From Tessaracoccus rhinocerotis (lineage in GTDB: Bacteria > Actinomycetota > Actinomycetes > Propionibacteriales > Propionibacteriaceae), in contig NZ_VKKG01000006.1 in the NCBI RefSeq assembly GCF_007197885.1, forward strand, positions 1-64,000: a stretch of DNA of 64,000 nucleotides, given 5' to 3'. The translations under genes and the position numbers were made by a program. This document shows positions 17,501-25,059 of this stretch, piece by piece. Numbering within the stretch: position 1 is the first letter of the stretch; the number at the start of each line of letters is the position of its first letter. The notes beneath the pieces were generated by a model. It worked only from the letters and a program-made list of their open reading frames with translations, made no database searches and was not told where the DNA came from.

Positions 17501-17667
17501 TCGAGGTCCTTGGATTGTTCATAGCAAAATGGGGCGACTTCGTCTCAGTTGGGCTACAGACAGAGGCTGTTGGTCTCGGGTCCGCTACGACCTTCCTCGA
17601 CATCCCCATCGGTACCGATGCCCTCACGGAGAACCTCTGCGCCATCTACCACGATCCCAACTGCTGA
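14545..17667 (+). CDS. TIR domain, membrane helix and external beta-propeller protein
   Basis: The protein is 1040 aa. A TIR domain (1 to about 165) has YDAFISYRS, the DEASLLVGNLS loop, CMVVLLSKDVTEST and WVDMEIEYWL, with Glu85 in the position of the NADase Glu. A membrane helix follows at about 178-203, then an Ala-rich helix of the type that precedes beta-propellers. The remaining ~800 residues are beta-rich with irregular repeats, predicted to be an external propeller. The ATG has GGGAGG five bases upstream and overlaps the lipoprotein stop. Bacterial TIR domains hydrolyse NAD or make cyclic ADP-ribose signals, so an external cue could trigger it. Activity is inferred. Open codons extend upstream to 14389 but belong to the lipoprotein. 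Confidence 0.85.
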   Translation: MADLNYDAFISYRSTKKHVARALKNGMDRLAKAHHPERQFRVFLDEASLLVGNLSAEIQTALDRSRCMVVLLSKDVTESTWVDMEIEYWLAHGGAVDRLFLARTDDVNLDWRGDGWQSPEALPPTLRTLFKSEQKWLNLTDGKSATARGDQARLYAAIIDTPLESLLLDEAALERRRKAITVGIAAVMAVLLVASVGLGWWALASRNTAQTAAAEAQAEALAAQAVMAAPKSPVRAASLALSAAELSDSASVQSALLAVGSQSGHILHTVPAPEGQLVAKAMAPDDSTFVTISRPGEEPLLTVYDTISGEVTATADLERYTDDVMLVDSSTLLLCSPATGSWIAQVLGTTVELRELVQADLGFDPEFPEGVLGGCRMERVHDGVLMASRSGTTGYAIHHVTASGGARLIGESDEYLEAWNLHPGGDGDRVLVTTWDSAYTISTRGEPGLSPLDGLSVDFFSLRVIDTDSEGSFLISSTDDKTSWYILRRNGHSYEVEPVPTAGSVHAVAAQHVNGRIAGFVTLDENSEVTDELQNASGRVGNARGGDGTWRQYSPTLVRVSSDYSKEFSKYVAVFGSSAFVLDFTPQFPLGDGWLTMESGWVIHPIGISLGNPDVMGADPILASCETNVLLRTTGNSGPILVVEDGSYEVLEDDTWNEFDAECRLVTSSPSFSIRDRRGDETVLKSVTDFGDLLLGSDHSVSFNGEAPLEIYSHAELDAPWRVRADSRGGAATLNSDSNGVLSFSDRALFLQGGHPIAEVELKSGQTIAAVAPNGHAVVLSDEDGTIIPEILTPLGSESLMHCTDPDQFHTPRFVPPPGFATDRSLATEPVLVMRNSQDHDYVNCFTGESWVGLDPESLSEYEITTSGGRVVVQDRTDSSLRLVTWVGQDNPRVTTVAQENFERYSWSEDGNWFVTAVHDQPTVTISRTGGDKVTESRILDAGLGSGLMVQFLTDKGLLVIMNPAGEFILVDAATGFELGRGVTGVEVLGLFIAKWGDFVSVGLQTEAVGLGSATTFLDIPIGTDALTENLCAIYHDPNC

Positions 17668-17723
17668 TCCCGTTCCGACCCCAGCAGGACAAGAGCCCTC
17701 TCATCAGATCGGCGCTCCCCGGA

Positions 17724-19301
17724 TCAGTCCTCGTCGCCTATTGAAACCCCCGCGAAGGCGAGGATCTTGATTACCTCACTGGCAATGTGGCGGTCATACA
17801 CCTTCGCGCCGTCGCTCACCCTGCTCCCCTCGGGGCCGTCCCATGGCAGCATCCACCTGTGATCCTGGGCTCCGTTTCGGCGCTGGTTGATGGCCCAGCG
17901 GCGGTGCTCGAGCTGTGCAAGTCTCTCAACCTGCTCGGGGGTCGGCCTCACAGCTGTCGCGGCGCCGTCGGAACGCTGCCAGCCCCACCCCATCGCGGCG
18001 TGGACGACGGCGGCCCCGATCAGCACAGCGCGGTTTCCGGCCCTGTTGAACTCGCTCAGGTGGTCCCAAATCTCGTTGGCCAGATCGGAGTCCGTGGCGT
18101 TGCCGGTGTCGGTACTGACCGTGTTGTAGGCCAGGTGGACCAGCGGGGCCAGGGCCTCCACCGTCTCGAACGGCAGCACTTCCTCGTAGTCATCCGGCCG
18201 TCGGCACGTCCACCCGGATCGAGCCGCCAACGCCGGCAGCCGGGAGGCGAGCTCGACGGCAGTGAACTCGTTGGCAGGGTCGCACGGCAGGCCCAGCAAA
18301 CCAAGGATCTCGGCGGCCATGGCCCTGAGCTCCCCTGGAGTAGGGATGATCGGACGGGCTGGCTCCCAATGCCGATCCAGGAGGATGTCCCCGGCTGACA
18401 GGATCCTTGTGATTGCGCCCGTCAGGATTTCGATCTGATCCCGCAACTCGGCGCTCTGGTGGGTCAGGGGGACCGGATCACCGGACTCCAGCAGTTCCGG
18501 CGTGAGCAGGATCGGCGGCTCCGGGCGAGTCACGGCCGATTCGGTGGCGCACACCCACGCTGTGTCCTGCAGCAACTGTTCAGCCAACAGTGCCTCCGGC
18601 TGAAACCAGCTGGACCTTGCCCGTCGACGAACAGACCCCATCCTGAAAGAGGTCACACCCGCCACCGTCGGAAGGAACTCACCGTCCTCCAGCACTGCGG
18701 CCACCCGGGCCTCGGGAAAGGCGACGGCCACGGCATGGGCGAGGCTGAGGCCCACGATCGGGTCCGCCAGCGCCACCAGAACCGTCGGGCCCGTGCTTGA
18801 GCCCCGCCGTTCCTCGGGCCGCGGCCAGTCCGCCACCAACTGGCGCACCACCTCGACCACCGGGACCGCTCGCGAGGGACAGCCCCGCCACTCCAATTGG
18901 CCCTGCGGCCAAGTGACAGCTGCAACCTCGTCCACCCAGTCCCGGCCACCACCGACACAGCTGACCACCAAAGGCTGGCCGGGGTCGGACCAACCCCTCA
19001 CCAAGGCCTCGACGAGGTATCGCGCCGTGGCATCGTCACCCACAACGACCGGCGGCGGCGCCACAGCACCGCGCGGCCTTGGCGGAAACGCTGCTGTCAC
19101 CTCCCTCGCCAGCACCGGGAGCCATGCAACGGAATCCACCAGATCGCTCCGGAACACTTCAGCCACAGCCGGTTCACTGAACACCGCGACCGCCCGCGCC
19201 CCGGGGTTGGAGCGGCGAAACCGGGACAGGAGCATGGCCGTCTCCCTGTCAGACTCCCCGATGACCAGGTTCTGGGGTGCTTGCTCGTGCTGCGTCGTCA
19301 C
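17724..19301 (-). CDS. Rossmann-type protein with C-terminal RyR domain
   Basis: The protein is 525 aa, with no signal or membrane helix. The N-terminal half looks like two Rossmann or TrkA-N-like units (NLVIGESDRETAMLL; VLVALADPIVGLSLAHAV, then FPEARVAAVLEDGE). A helical linker follows. The C terminus (about 455-520) resembles an RyR domain (LEHRRWAINQRRNG, LPWDG, ending IASEVIKIL), the small ligand-binding repeat named after ryanodine receptors and found in predicted nucleotide-activated effectors. The GTG start has AGGAG seven bases upstream. It is divergent from the CHAT gene by 77 bases and could share its control. A second, more typical RyR protein lies at 30942-33353. Confidence 0.65.
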   Translation of the reverse strand: MTTQHEQAPQNLVIGESDRETAMLLSRFRRSNPGARAVAVFSEPAVAEVFRSDLVDSVAWLPVLAREVTAAFPPRPRGAVAPPPVVVGDDATARYLVEALVRGWSDPGQPLVVSCVGGGRDWVDEVAAVTWPQGQLEWRGCPSRAVPVVEVVRQLVADWPRPEERRGSSTGPTVLVALADPIVGLSLAHAVAVAFPEARVAAVLEDGEFLPTVAGVTSFRMGSVRRRARSSWFQPEALLAEQLLQDTAWVCATESAVTRPEPPILLTPELLESGDPVPLTHQSAELRDQIEILTGAITRILSAGDILLDRHWEPARPIIPTPGELRAMAAEILGLLGLPCDPANEFTAVELASRLPALAARSGWTCRRPDDYEEVLPFETVEALAPLVHLAYNTVSTDTGNATDSDLANEIWDHLSEFNRAGNRAVLIGAAVVHAAMGWGWQRSDGAATAVRPTPEQVERLAQLEHRRWAINQRRNGAQDHRWMLPWDGPEGSRVSDGAKVYDRHIASEVIKILAFAGVSIGDED

Positions 19302-19318
19302 TGATCTGCTCCTGTGTG

Positions 19319-19340
19319 GTCTGGCATGCTAAGTCTGGCA
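19319..19340. promoter_or_regulatory. direct repeat in the RyR/CHAT divergent promoter
   Basis: GTCTGGCA occurs at 19319-19326 and 19333-19340 in the 77-base gap between the divergent RyR and CHAT genes. The 14-base spacing of two identical octamers suggests a binding site. No regulator is assigned, and chance is possible. Confidence 0.25.
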
Positions 19341-19378
19341 CCCGACACTCCGGGTGACGGACATTCTACGGGGGACGG

Positions 19379-20491
19379 ATGGTGGCGGTTCGGACCGTTC
19401 AGATCGTCGGACACAGCGACGGTCGCTGGCTCACCTGGCGCTGGTCGGCGCGTTATCCTCTTGGCGTCGCTGAAATCCGGAAGGCCGACGCCCCACTCGC
19501 GCGCCTGCACGCGGCGCTCCCGAAGGATGAGCAATCCCTGGCGTTGGAGGGCGATCTCACCGATCGCGACACGGAACTCACGCTCATGCAGGAACTGGCA
19601 GCGGTCCTGCTGCCGCAGTCACTGCTCACGCAACTCATCGAGGCGGCAGCATCCGGGGATCGCCTACAGGTTCGAATAGCGCCCCCACCCAACGCTGCGG
19701 CTGTCCCCTGGGGTCTGCTTCCCGTTGATGAGGAGCGACGTCTGCTCGATATCGCTGATGTTTCCTGGATGGCACCCATCCTGCCCAGGGACCTCCGCCA
19801 CGACGCGCCGTCGCCGATGCCCTGGGGCACTGCGCGCAGTCTCCCGCCCCTGCACGTCATCGACCCGTTCCTCCCCCACAGATCCCGTGTCCTTTCGGAG
19901 GCGGACCGGCAAGATCTGGGCATCGCCAACCCATCCGATATGGGACGCCCGTGGAGCGCCGATGGCCTCTCGCGGGCGCTCGGGCAGCCACGATCCCGGC
20001 TGTTTCTGCTCGGCCACTGTGAAACCCCGGGCAGTTCAGGAAACATGGGATTCCTGCTGGCCGACGACACGGGCGCCTCCCCGGACCCGCTGACCGCCCA
20101 CGAACTCATGGCTGAGCCGGAGAAGTGGCCCATGCCACCGAGGGTCGCCGTCGTGGCCTGCGCCTCGGGCACCGACATGCTGGATCTCGAGCCGTTCGGT
20201 CTGGCAGCCGCAATGCTCCACAACGGCGCAGACACCGTTCATGCCACCTTGTGGACGCTGCCAACCGAGACTGCGCTCCGCGCCGACAAATCCAACGCCA
20301 CCCGGGCCTTCCTTCAATTGGCCAGGGGGTTTGAGGCGGCTCAGTTGGCTGATGACCCCGTCGAGGCCTTGAACGCCTGGCAGCGTTTGTGCCTGCGGGA
20401 GTGGCGGAACCCAGCTTCGCGGGGTACCTCGCCCTTGCTCTGGGGGGCGGCCATGACCATCACCGCCCCTCCCCGCCAGTTACAGGAATAG
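19379..20491 (+). CDS. CHAT-domain (caspase-like) protein
   Basis: The protein is 370 aa. The C-terminal two thirds is a CHAT (caspase HetF-associated) domain. LFLLGHCETPG carries the catalytic His213, VAVVACASGTDM carries Cys261, and TSPLLWGAAMTI near the end is the usual closing strand. The N-terminal ~110 residues include PNAAAVPWGLLPV, the typical segment before CHAT. CHAT proteases act in bacterial conflict systems, including the TPR-CHAT partner of type III-E CRISPR and gasdermin cleavage. In most relatives the TPR array is fused upstream; here it is a separate gene on the opposite strand that overlaps by 12 bases. The ATG follows GGGGGA. No signal peptide, so cytosolic. Confidence 0.85.
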   Translation: MVAVRTVQIVGHSDGRWLTWRWSARYPLGVAEIRKADAPLARLHAALPKDEQSLALEGDLTDRDTELTLMQELAAVLLPQSLLTQLIEAAASGDRLQVRIAPPPNAAAVPWGLLPVDEERRLLDIADVSWMAPILPRDLRHDAPSPMPWGTARSLPPLHVIDPFLPHRSRVLSEADRQDLGIANPSDMGRPWSADGLSRALGQPRSRLFLLGHCETPGSSGNMGFLLADDTGASPDPLTAHELMAEPEKWPMPPRVAVVACASGTDMLDLEPFGLAAAMLHNGADTVHATLWTLPTETALRADKSNATRAFLQLARGFEAAQLADDPVEALNAWQRLCLREWRNPASRGTSPLLWGAAMTITAPPRQLQE

Positions 20492-22156
20492 GCAGGAGCC
20501 TCCACTGCCGAGGTCGGATCTGTTTCCGTCGGTGTAGTACAGACGGGGCACGGCGGTGAGCGGCAGTTCACCCTGCCTGGCCGCCAGGTCCCCCGGAGCC
20601 ACCACTCCTGCCACTCGTGAGAAGATCACCAGGTCCGCAGCCACCTCGGTACGACCGCACTCCAGTGCGAGTTCGATCGCGAGGTGGGAGGCAGGGTGGA
20701 ACACTTCGGCAAGCCAGTTCCCGCGCAGGTCACGATGCCGCATCCGGAACCGCTCCTCGTCGAGGCGTTGCACCGCCGCCAGGGCATGGCGGAGCGCTTC
20801 CTCCCGGTTGTCGGAGCGCAGGACCTTGGCCAGGGCCAGTTCGGCCCGGGCCCGCCACAACTCCAGGCCGGTCAATCGTTCGAGCCGGACCAACGCCCTG
20901 CGCAGCAGTCGCTCCGCCTGCAGGGGATGCAGGGAGTCCGGCCGAGCCAAACCCTCCCCGGCCTCAACCAGCAGCATGGCCTCCGCGCGCTCACCGTCAG
21001 GCATCCCTTCGAGCCGCTCAACGCGTTCGACTATGGCATCTGCACCTTCAGTGTCCTGCACCATAAGCAGCGCGAACCGCACGGATCCAAGGTCCCTGCG
21101 CCACCTTCCGGTGGCGAGCCGCACCCCCCTGGAGGTGACGTCCGATTCAACGGCTACGGACAGTTCGTCCGCACTGGCCTGGAGTTCCTCCAGCGGATCC
21201 TGTGGTGCGATCACGGAGGCAACGGGTAGCGGAGTGTCCGGGACCGGGCTGCGGTCATGTCGCAGTCCAGGACGGGGCACTCCGGCCAGGCCGGCCCGAA
21301 CCTGTTCACCCAAGTCGAACTGGTGTTGGGCGTCGGCAAGTTGTCCCCAGATCCGCAGGCAGGTTGCGTACTCGTGATGAAATCGCACCCTGGTGAAATC
21401 CATTCCGGTTCGACCTGCGAGCAAGGCATCAACCTGCCGCAGCAGTCGGACGGCCCCACCGATCTCCCCCGTGCCGCGCAGCGCTGCAGCGGTGGTGAGG
21501 TGGTGCTGGATCCGCAGCCGACGCGACGCCCCCGGCTCGCGCCACGAGGGTAGGTCACCCGTCAGCAGGTCCGCAGCCTGCGCCACGTCCCCGGTGGCCA
21601 ACAGTGCCGCCCCAAGCCGGGTCCTGGTTCCCAGAATCCGCTGACCTGGATCTGCTCGTGCAAACTCGGCGAGGGCGTTTGAGATGGCTGAGACGGCTGC
21701 GGCTGGGCGGCGGGCTCCGAGATTGGCCTGACCCATCGTGCTCCAGGCCCAGCCTGCCAGGCGGTGGTTCGGGTGGTGTCGCAACACCTTGGCCGCCTCG
21801 TGTGCCTGCCGATACAGCCCCGCAGCGGCAAGGCAGGCTGCCAGCTCCAACTCCGCGGCAGCGGTCAGGGTCCCACCTCCGGATTCGGTGAGCCGGGCCA
21901 GCGCCAGCACCGTCCGGGTGAGCGAGCGCGCATCGGCGAGGCTGCTGTGGTCCTCCCGGTGGCGCAGGGTGCGGGCGAGCAGGAGCAGGGTGCGAACACG
22001 GACCGCGAGGTCCTCGGCGGAGTCTCCCGCATGGATTGTGGCTCGGGCGAGGTCAACCGCCAGATCCAGATCCCCTGCCAGATCCGCCGCGACGACTTCC
22101 TCACGCTTTGGCGGCGAGGTTGCAGCCCTCGCCGATCCGCCCAGCCCGCTCCCCAT
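20480..22156 (-). CDS. TPR-repeat protein, likely partner of the CHAT protein
   Basis: The protein is 558 aa of alpha-helical repeats from about residue 20 to 500 (LYRQAHEAAKVLRHHP, AGWAWSTMGQANLGARRPA and similar), with TPR-like Ala/Gly/Leu spacing. The last ~90 residues (NWLAEVFHPASHLAIELAL, then DLVIFSRVAGVV) resemble the linker that joins TPR arrays to CHAT domains in fused TPR-CHAT proteins, yet no protease follows. This supports a split pair with the convergent CHAT gene, whose 3' end it overlaps by 12 bases. The C terminus is SCLFL, so a near-terminal Cys could be functional, but that is speculative. Cytosolic. Confidence 0.75.
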   Translation of the reverse strand: MGSGLGGSARAATSPPKREEVVAADLAGDLDLAVDLARATIHAGDSAEDLAVRVRTLLLLARTLRHREDHSSLADARSLTRTVLALARLTESGGGTLTAAAELELAACLAAAGLYRQAHEAAKVLRHHPNHRLAGWAWSTMGQANLGARRPAAAVSAISNALAEFARADPGQRILGTRTRLGAALLATGDVAQAADLLTGDLPSWREPGASRRLRIQHHLTTAAALRGTGEIGGAVRLLRQVDALLAGRTGMDFTRVRFHHEYATCLRIWGQLADAQHQFDLGEQVRAGLAGVPRPGLRHDRSPVPDTPLPVASVIAPQDPLEELQASADELSVAVESDVTSRGVRLATGRWRRDLGSVRFALLMVQDTEGADAIVERVERLEGMPDGERAEAMLLVEAGEGLARPDSLHPLQAERLLRRALVRLERLTGLELWRARAELALAKVLRSDNREEALRHALAAVQRLDEERFRMRHRDLRGNWLAEVFHPASHLAIELALECGRTEVAADLVIFSRVAGVVAPGDLAARQGELPLTAVPRLYYTDGNRSDLGSGGSCLFL

Positions 22157-22356
22157 GTCAGCCCCATCTCCTTTGCCACATCGTATTGCCGGAATCCCCG
22201 AACTTGTCGTCAGTCGCTCCGCCTATTGGTCAAAAGCAAGGCACGGTTCCGGCCCCGGACGAAAGATCTGAAAGTCGTTCCCGGGATTCACCGAAACCTG
22301 GCATCTCTGGTCCGCCAAGTAAGTGAGAGCCACCCCTCTGGAAGGAGAACTCCCTA

Positions 22357-23574
22357 GTGAAGAACCCCATCACCGCCCTGCTCTGCTCGGCCACGCTGGT
22401 CGTCGGGCTCGGCGCCTGCACCTCGTCCCAGGCCACCGAGCTGGAGCCCATCGCCACCGATGGCGTCGTCATCGTCACCGCATCGCACGCCAACGTACCC
22501 ATGCCCCGACTGTCCCCCAGCAACCGTGAACAGTTGGGACTCGCGCTGGAGCGCTCGATGCCGGTCAGCGTCGTGTCTGCGGATGGTTCACCGGAACCGG
22601 TGGCCATCCAGATTCCAACGGTCACGGGTGGCAACGGACCCGCCCGGCAGCGCAGCGTTTCGAAGGCGCTGAGCACAGTCGAGGTGGCGGTCACCGCACT
22701 GCCGAACTCAGACGAGGTGTCGGCCTACGGTGCCCTCGCCGTCGCACGGGACTCCGCCCTGGCACTGGGGCTCAAGCGGCCCGTCATCATCTGCCTGCTG
22801 TGCGGGATCGACACCGTCGGGGCGCTGGGCATGACCGCCGACGGGGCGCTCCGTTCGGACCCGGGCGACGTGACGGACTACCTCCGCGCCAGCGGCCAAC
22901 TGTTGGAGCTGGGTTCCGGATTCGAAGAGATCGAGATCCACCTCACCTCAACGGGCTGGACGGCCGGCCCGCAGGCTCCCCTGTCCCCGCAGGATCGCGA
23001 CAACCTCACCGCCATCTGGACCGCGGCGCTGGAAGCAGGCGGCGCCGTCGTGAAAGTGGATCCCAACCCCCTGAGCGGCGACGCGGTGGTGACTCCCCAC
23101 ACCGTGACTCCCGTCTCGGTGGCTCCGCCGGAGCCAGTCGTCCCGGTGGAGCCGACGCCCGAGGAAACAGCTTCGTGCACCCCGCAGCAGTTCAGCTTCG
23201 ACGGCGCTTCCGGCGCCCGTTTCCGTCCGGAGACTGCCGAGTGGGTGAGCCTCGATGAGGCCCGCGCCGCTCTGACTCCAATCGCCCGGTGGCTCGCAGC
23301 TGTCCCGTCGCGCACTGCCCGCATCCAGGGCACGACGGCCAACGTCCACTCAGGAGATCCGGATGAGGGCATCGAGCTTTCCCGGAGGCGGGCAGAGGCT
23401 GCAGCGGCTCTTGTGATCGAACTCGGAGCCGCACCTGAGCAGATCGTTGCGACCGAGGGCCTCGGCCCCAACTACCCAGAGTACGTGCCCGACCACGACG
23501 CCGACGGCAACCCCGTCCCCAGCCTCCGGACCAAGAACCGCAAGGTCATCGTGATCCTGCGCGAAGAATGCTGA
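22357..23574 (+). CDS. lipoprotein with C-terminal OmpA-like peptidoglycan-binding domain
   Basis: The protein is 405 aa with a GTG start (AAGGAG nine bases upstream). The signal peptide ends at VVGLGAC, a lipobox. The middle (about 35-240) is an alpha/beta domain of unknown family with VVIVTASHAN and RPVIICLLCGID. A Pro-rich linker is followed by an OmpA-type domain (about 275-405: LSRRRAEAAAALVIELG, IVATEGLG, then NRKVIVIL). OmpA domains bind peptidoglycan, which is unusual on a lipoprotein in a bacterium expected to lack an outer membrane. It heads a closely spaced plus-strand run with two helical proteins and a membrane coiled-coil protein, suggesting a wall-anchored envelope complex. Confidence 0.75.
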   Translation: MKNPITALLCSATLVVGLGACTSSQATELEPIATDGVVIVTASHANVPMPRLSPSNREQLGLALERSMPVSVVSADGSPEPVAIQIPTVTGGNGPARQRSVSKALSTVEVAVTALPNSDEVSAYGALAVARDSALALGLKRPVIICLLCGIDTVGALGMTADGALRSDPGDVTDYLRASGQLLELGSGFEEIEIHLTSTGWTAGPQAPLSPQDRDNLTAIWTAALEAGGAVVKVDPNPLSGDAVVTPHTVTPVSVAPPEPVVPVEPTPEETASCTPQQFSFDGASGARFRPETAEWVSLDEARAALTPIARWLAAVPSRTARIQGTTANVHSGDPDEGIELSRRRAEAAAALVIELGAAPEQIVATEGLGPNYPEYVPDHDADGNPVPSLRTKNRKVIVILREEC

Positions 23575-23600
23575 ACCCGACCCAAGAAGGAGCCAGTCAG

Positions 23601-24350
23601 ATGAAGAAGAAAACCTCTGTTGCCATCAGCGCCGACCAGGCACACATCCCGGACGCGCTGCCGGTCTTCCTCCTGGTCCCGGACGAGCCGCTGCGTTACG
23701 GCTGGTGGACCCGCACCCGCGACCACTGGGCGGGACGGCAGGACCGCCTCCGCGGAACCGAGCACATGGAGCCGCTGCAGACCGCCTCATCGGCCTGGCT
23801 GCAGCGGCTGTTCGCCGAGTGCGGCAACGCCGTCGCCCAAGGGCGCTCCCGCACCGACGCGCTGGTGGCGTTGCTGGACAAGGAGCAGGCTGCCCTCGCG
23901 GCGGAGGAGCGCGTCGCCGCCGACCACATCGGGCAACTGGCCTCGGACCTTGCCGAACTGCAGGGCAGCCCGTTGCGCGAGTCCCTGGGCGCGGGAGAAG
24001 GCTTCAGCGACGACGACGAGGTGCTTCGACGCAAGGCCCTCGAGCGCCAGACTGCGCTGGCCCAACTGCGGACGGCACAGACCCAGGCGGCCGAGCGGCG
24101 GCGGACCGTGCTCCAGCAGATCGACGTGATCGTCACGCAGAAGCGTTCCCACTGGAGCGTGCTGCAGGAACGCACCCGTCAACTGCTGGAGCACTACCAG
24201 CGTCGCGCCAGCACCTACGCCCGCGGGATGAGCCGCCCCTCCCGTGGGATCACGTTCCTGGCTCCCGTACTGCCAATGCCTGACTGGGCTGCGGCGGAAC
24301 TCGGCACCGGTGGTTACACGGCTGCCACCCCAACCCAGCTCACCCACTGA
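23601..24350 (+). CDS. unrecognised helical (coiled-coil) protein
   Basis: The protein is 249 aa, without signal peptide or membrane helix. A short N-terminal section (ALPVFLLVPDEPLRYGWW) is followed by a long helical region (about 55-210) rich in Ala, Glu, Arg and Gln, predicted to form coiled coils (for example LRRKALERQTALAQLRTAQ). The C terminus is Pro/Gly-rich and hydrophobic. AAGGAG lies eight bases before the ATG at 23601. It sits 26 bases after the OmpA lipoprotein and 16 before the next helical protein. I do not recognise the family. It may be a scaffold linking the membrane protein to other parts. Confidence 0.6.
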   Translation: MKKKTSVAISADQAHIPDALPVFLLVPDEPLRYGWWTRTRDHWAGRQDRLRGTEHMEPLQTASSAWLQRLFAECGNAVAQGRSRTDALVALLDKEQAALAAEERVAADHIGQLASDLAELQGSPLRESLGAGEGFSDDDEVLRRKALERQTALAQLRTAQTQAAERRRTVLQQIDVIVTQKRSHWSVLQERTRQLLEHYQRRASTYARGMSRPSRGITFLAPVLPMPDWAAAELGTGGYTAATPTQLTH

Positions 24351-24366
24351 CGGAAGGACCCAAGAC

Positions 24367-25059
24367 ATGAGCTTCTTCAGCCGACTGCGTTCCCTCTTCC
24401 GGGGCCAGCCCGCGCCCGCGACGCCCCGGCCTCTGGACCGAACGCTGCCTCCCCCGACCCGCATCGCGCTCTCCGACGTCGAGGAGGACAGCGAGCACTT
24501 CAGCCACATCAAGGACTGGGCCACCCTTTCACCCGGGGACCCCGCCTGGGAGTTGCCGGAGATCGGGCAGCAGTTCGCCTGGATCTCCGAACGGATCCAG
24601 GGCCACGCCGACAGCGGTGGGCTCGATGGACTGGTTCCCGACCTGATGGATCGCGAGATCCACCACGAGATGGCCGAACTCCGGGACAAGATCCGTTCCG
24701 CCGACGTCCAGTGCCACAAGGTCGAGGCCCGTCTCTTCGAGCAGGCCAAACTCGCCCAGTCCCAGGTGGCAGGGAAAGTGTCACAGGCGCGCAGCGACCT
24801 GCAGACGGCCTACGCCGCCTACACCGCCACCTACGAGACCCTGACCGGCAGGCGTCCAGTGCTGCCAGAAGTGCCGCTGACAGTTCGGCCCATCCTGATC
24901 AACACCGAGAAGGCAGACTTCCCCTTCGGCGTCGACGACTGGGAGAACTTGCTGGATGGTCCGGCCGGAGAGATTCCTGACCCGCCCCACGAGACCCCGG
25001 ACAACGTTCGTTCCATGAACTTCAACTCGCACGAGCCCCACGAAGGAGAACTCCCATGA
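24367..25059 (+). CDS. unrecognised helical protein with basic N terminus
   Basis: The protein is 230 aa. The start MSFFSRLRSLFRG is amphipathic and basic, possibly a membrane-surface helix. A central coiled-coil region (about 100-155: LRDKIRSADVQCHKVEARL, VAGKVSQARSDLQTAYAA) follows. The C terminus is acidic and Pro-rich. The ATG at 24367 follows GGAAGGA. Its stop overlaps the next gene's ATG as ATGA (25056-25059), so it is translationally coupled to the membrane protein. The family is unknown, and the context is the same envelope-type operon as the OmpA lipoprotein. Confidence 0.6.
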   Translation: MSFFSRLRSLFRGQPAPATPRPLDRTLPPPTRIALSDVEEDSEHFSHIKDWATLSPGDPAWELPEIGQQFAWISERIQGHADSGGLDGLVPDLMDREIHHEMAELRDKIRSADVQCHKVEARLFEQAKLAQSQVAGKVSQARSDLQTAYAAYTATYETLTGRRPVLPEVPLTVRPILINTEKADFPFGVDDWENLLDGPAGEIPDPPHETPDNVRSMNFNSHEPHEGELP

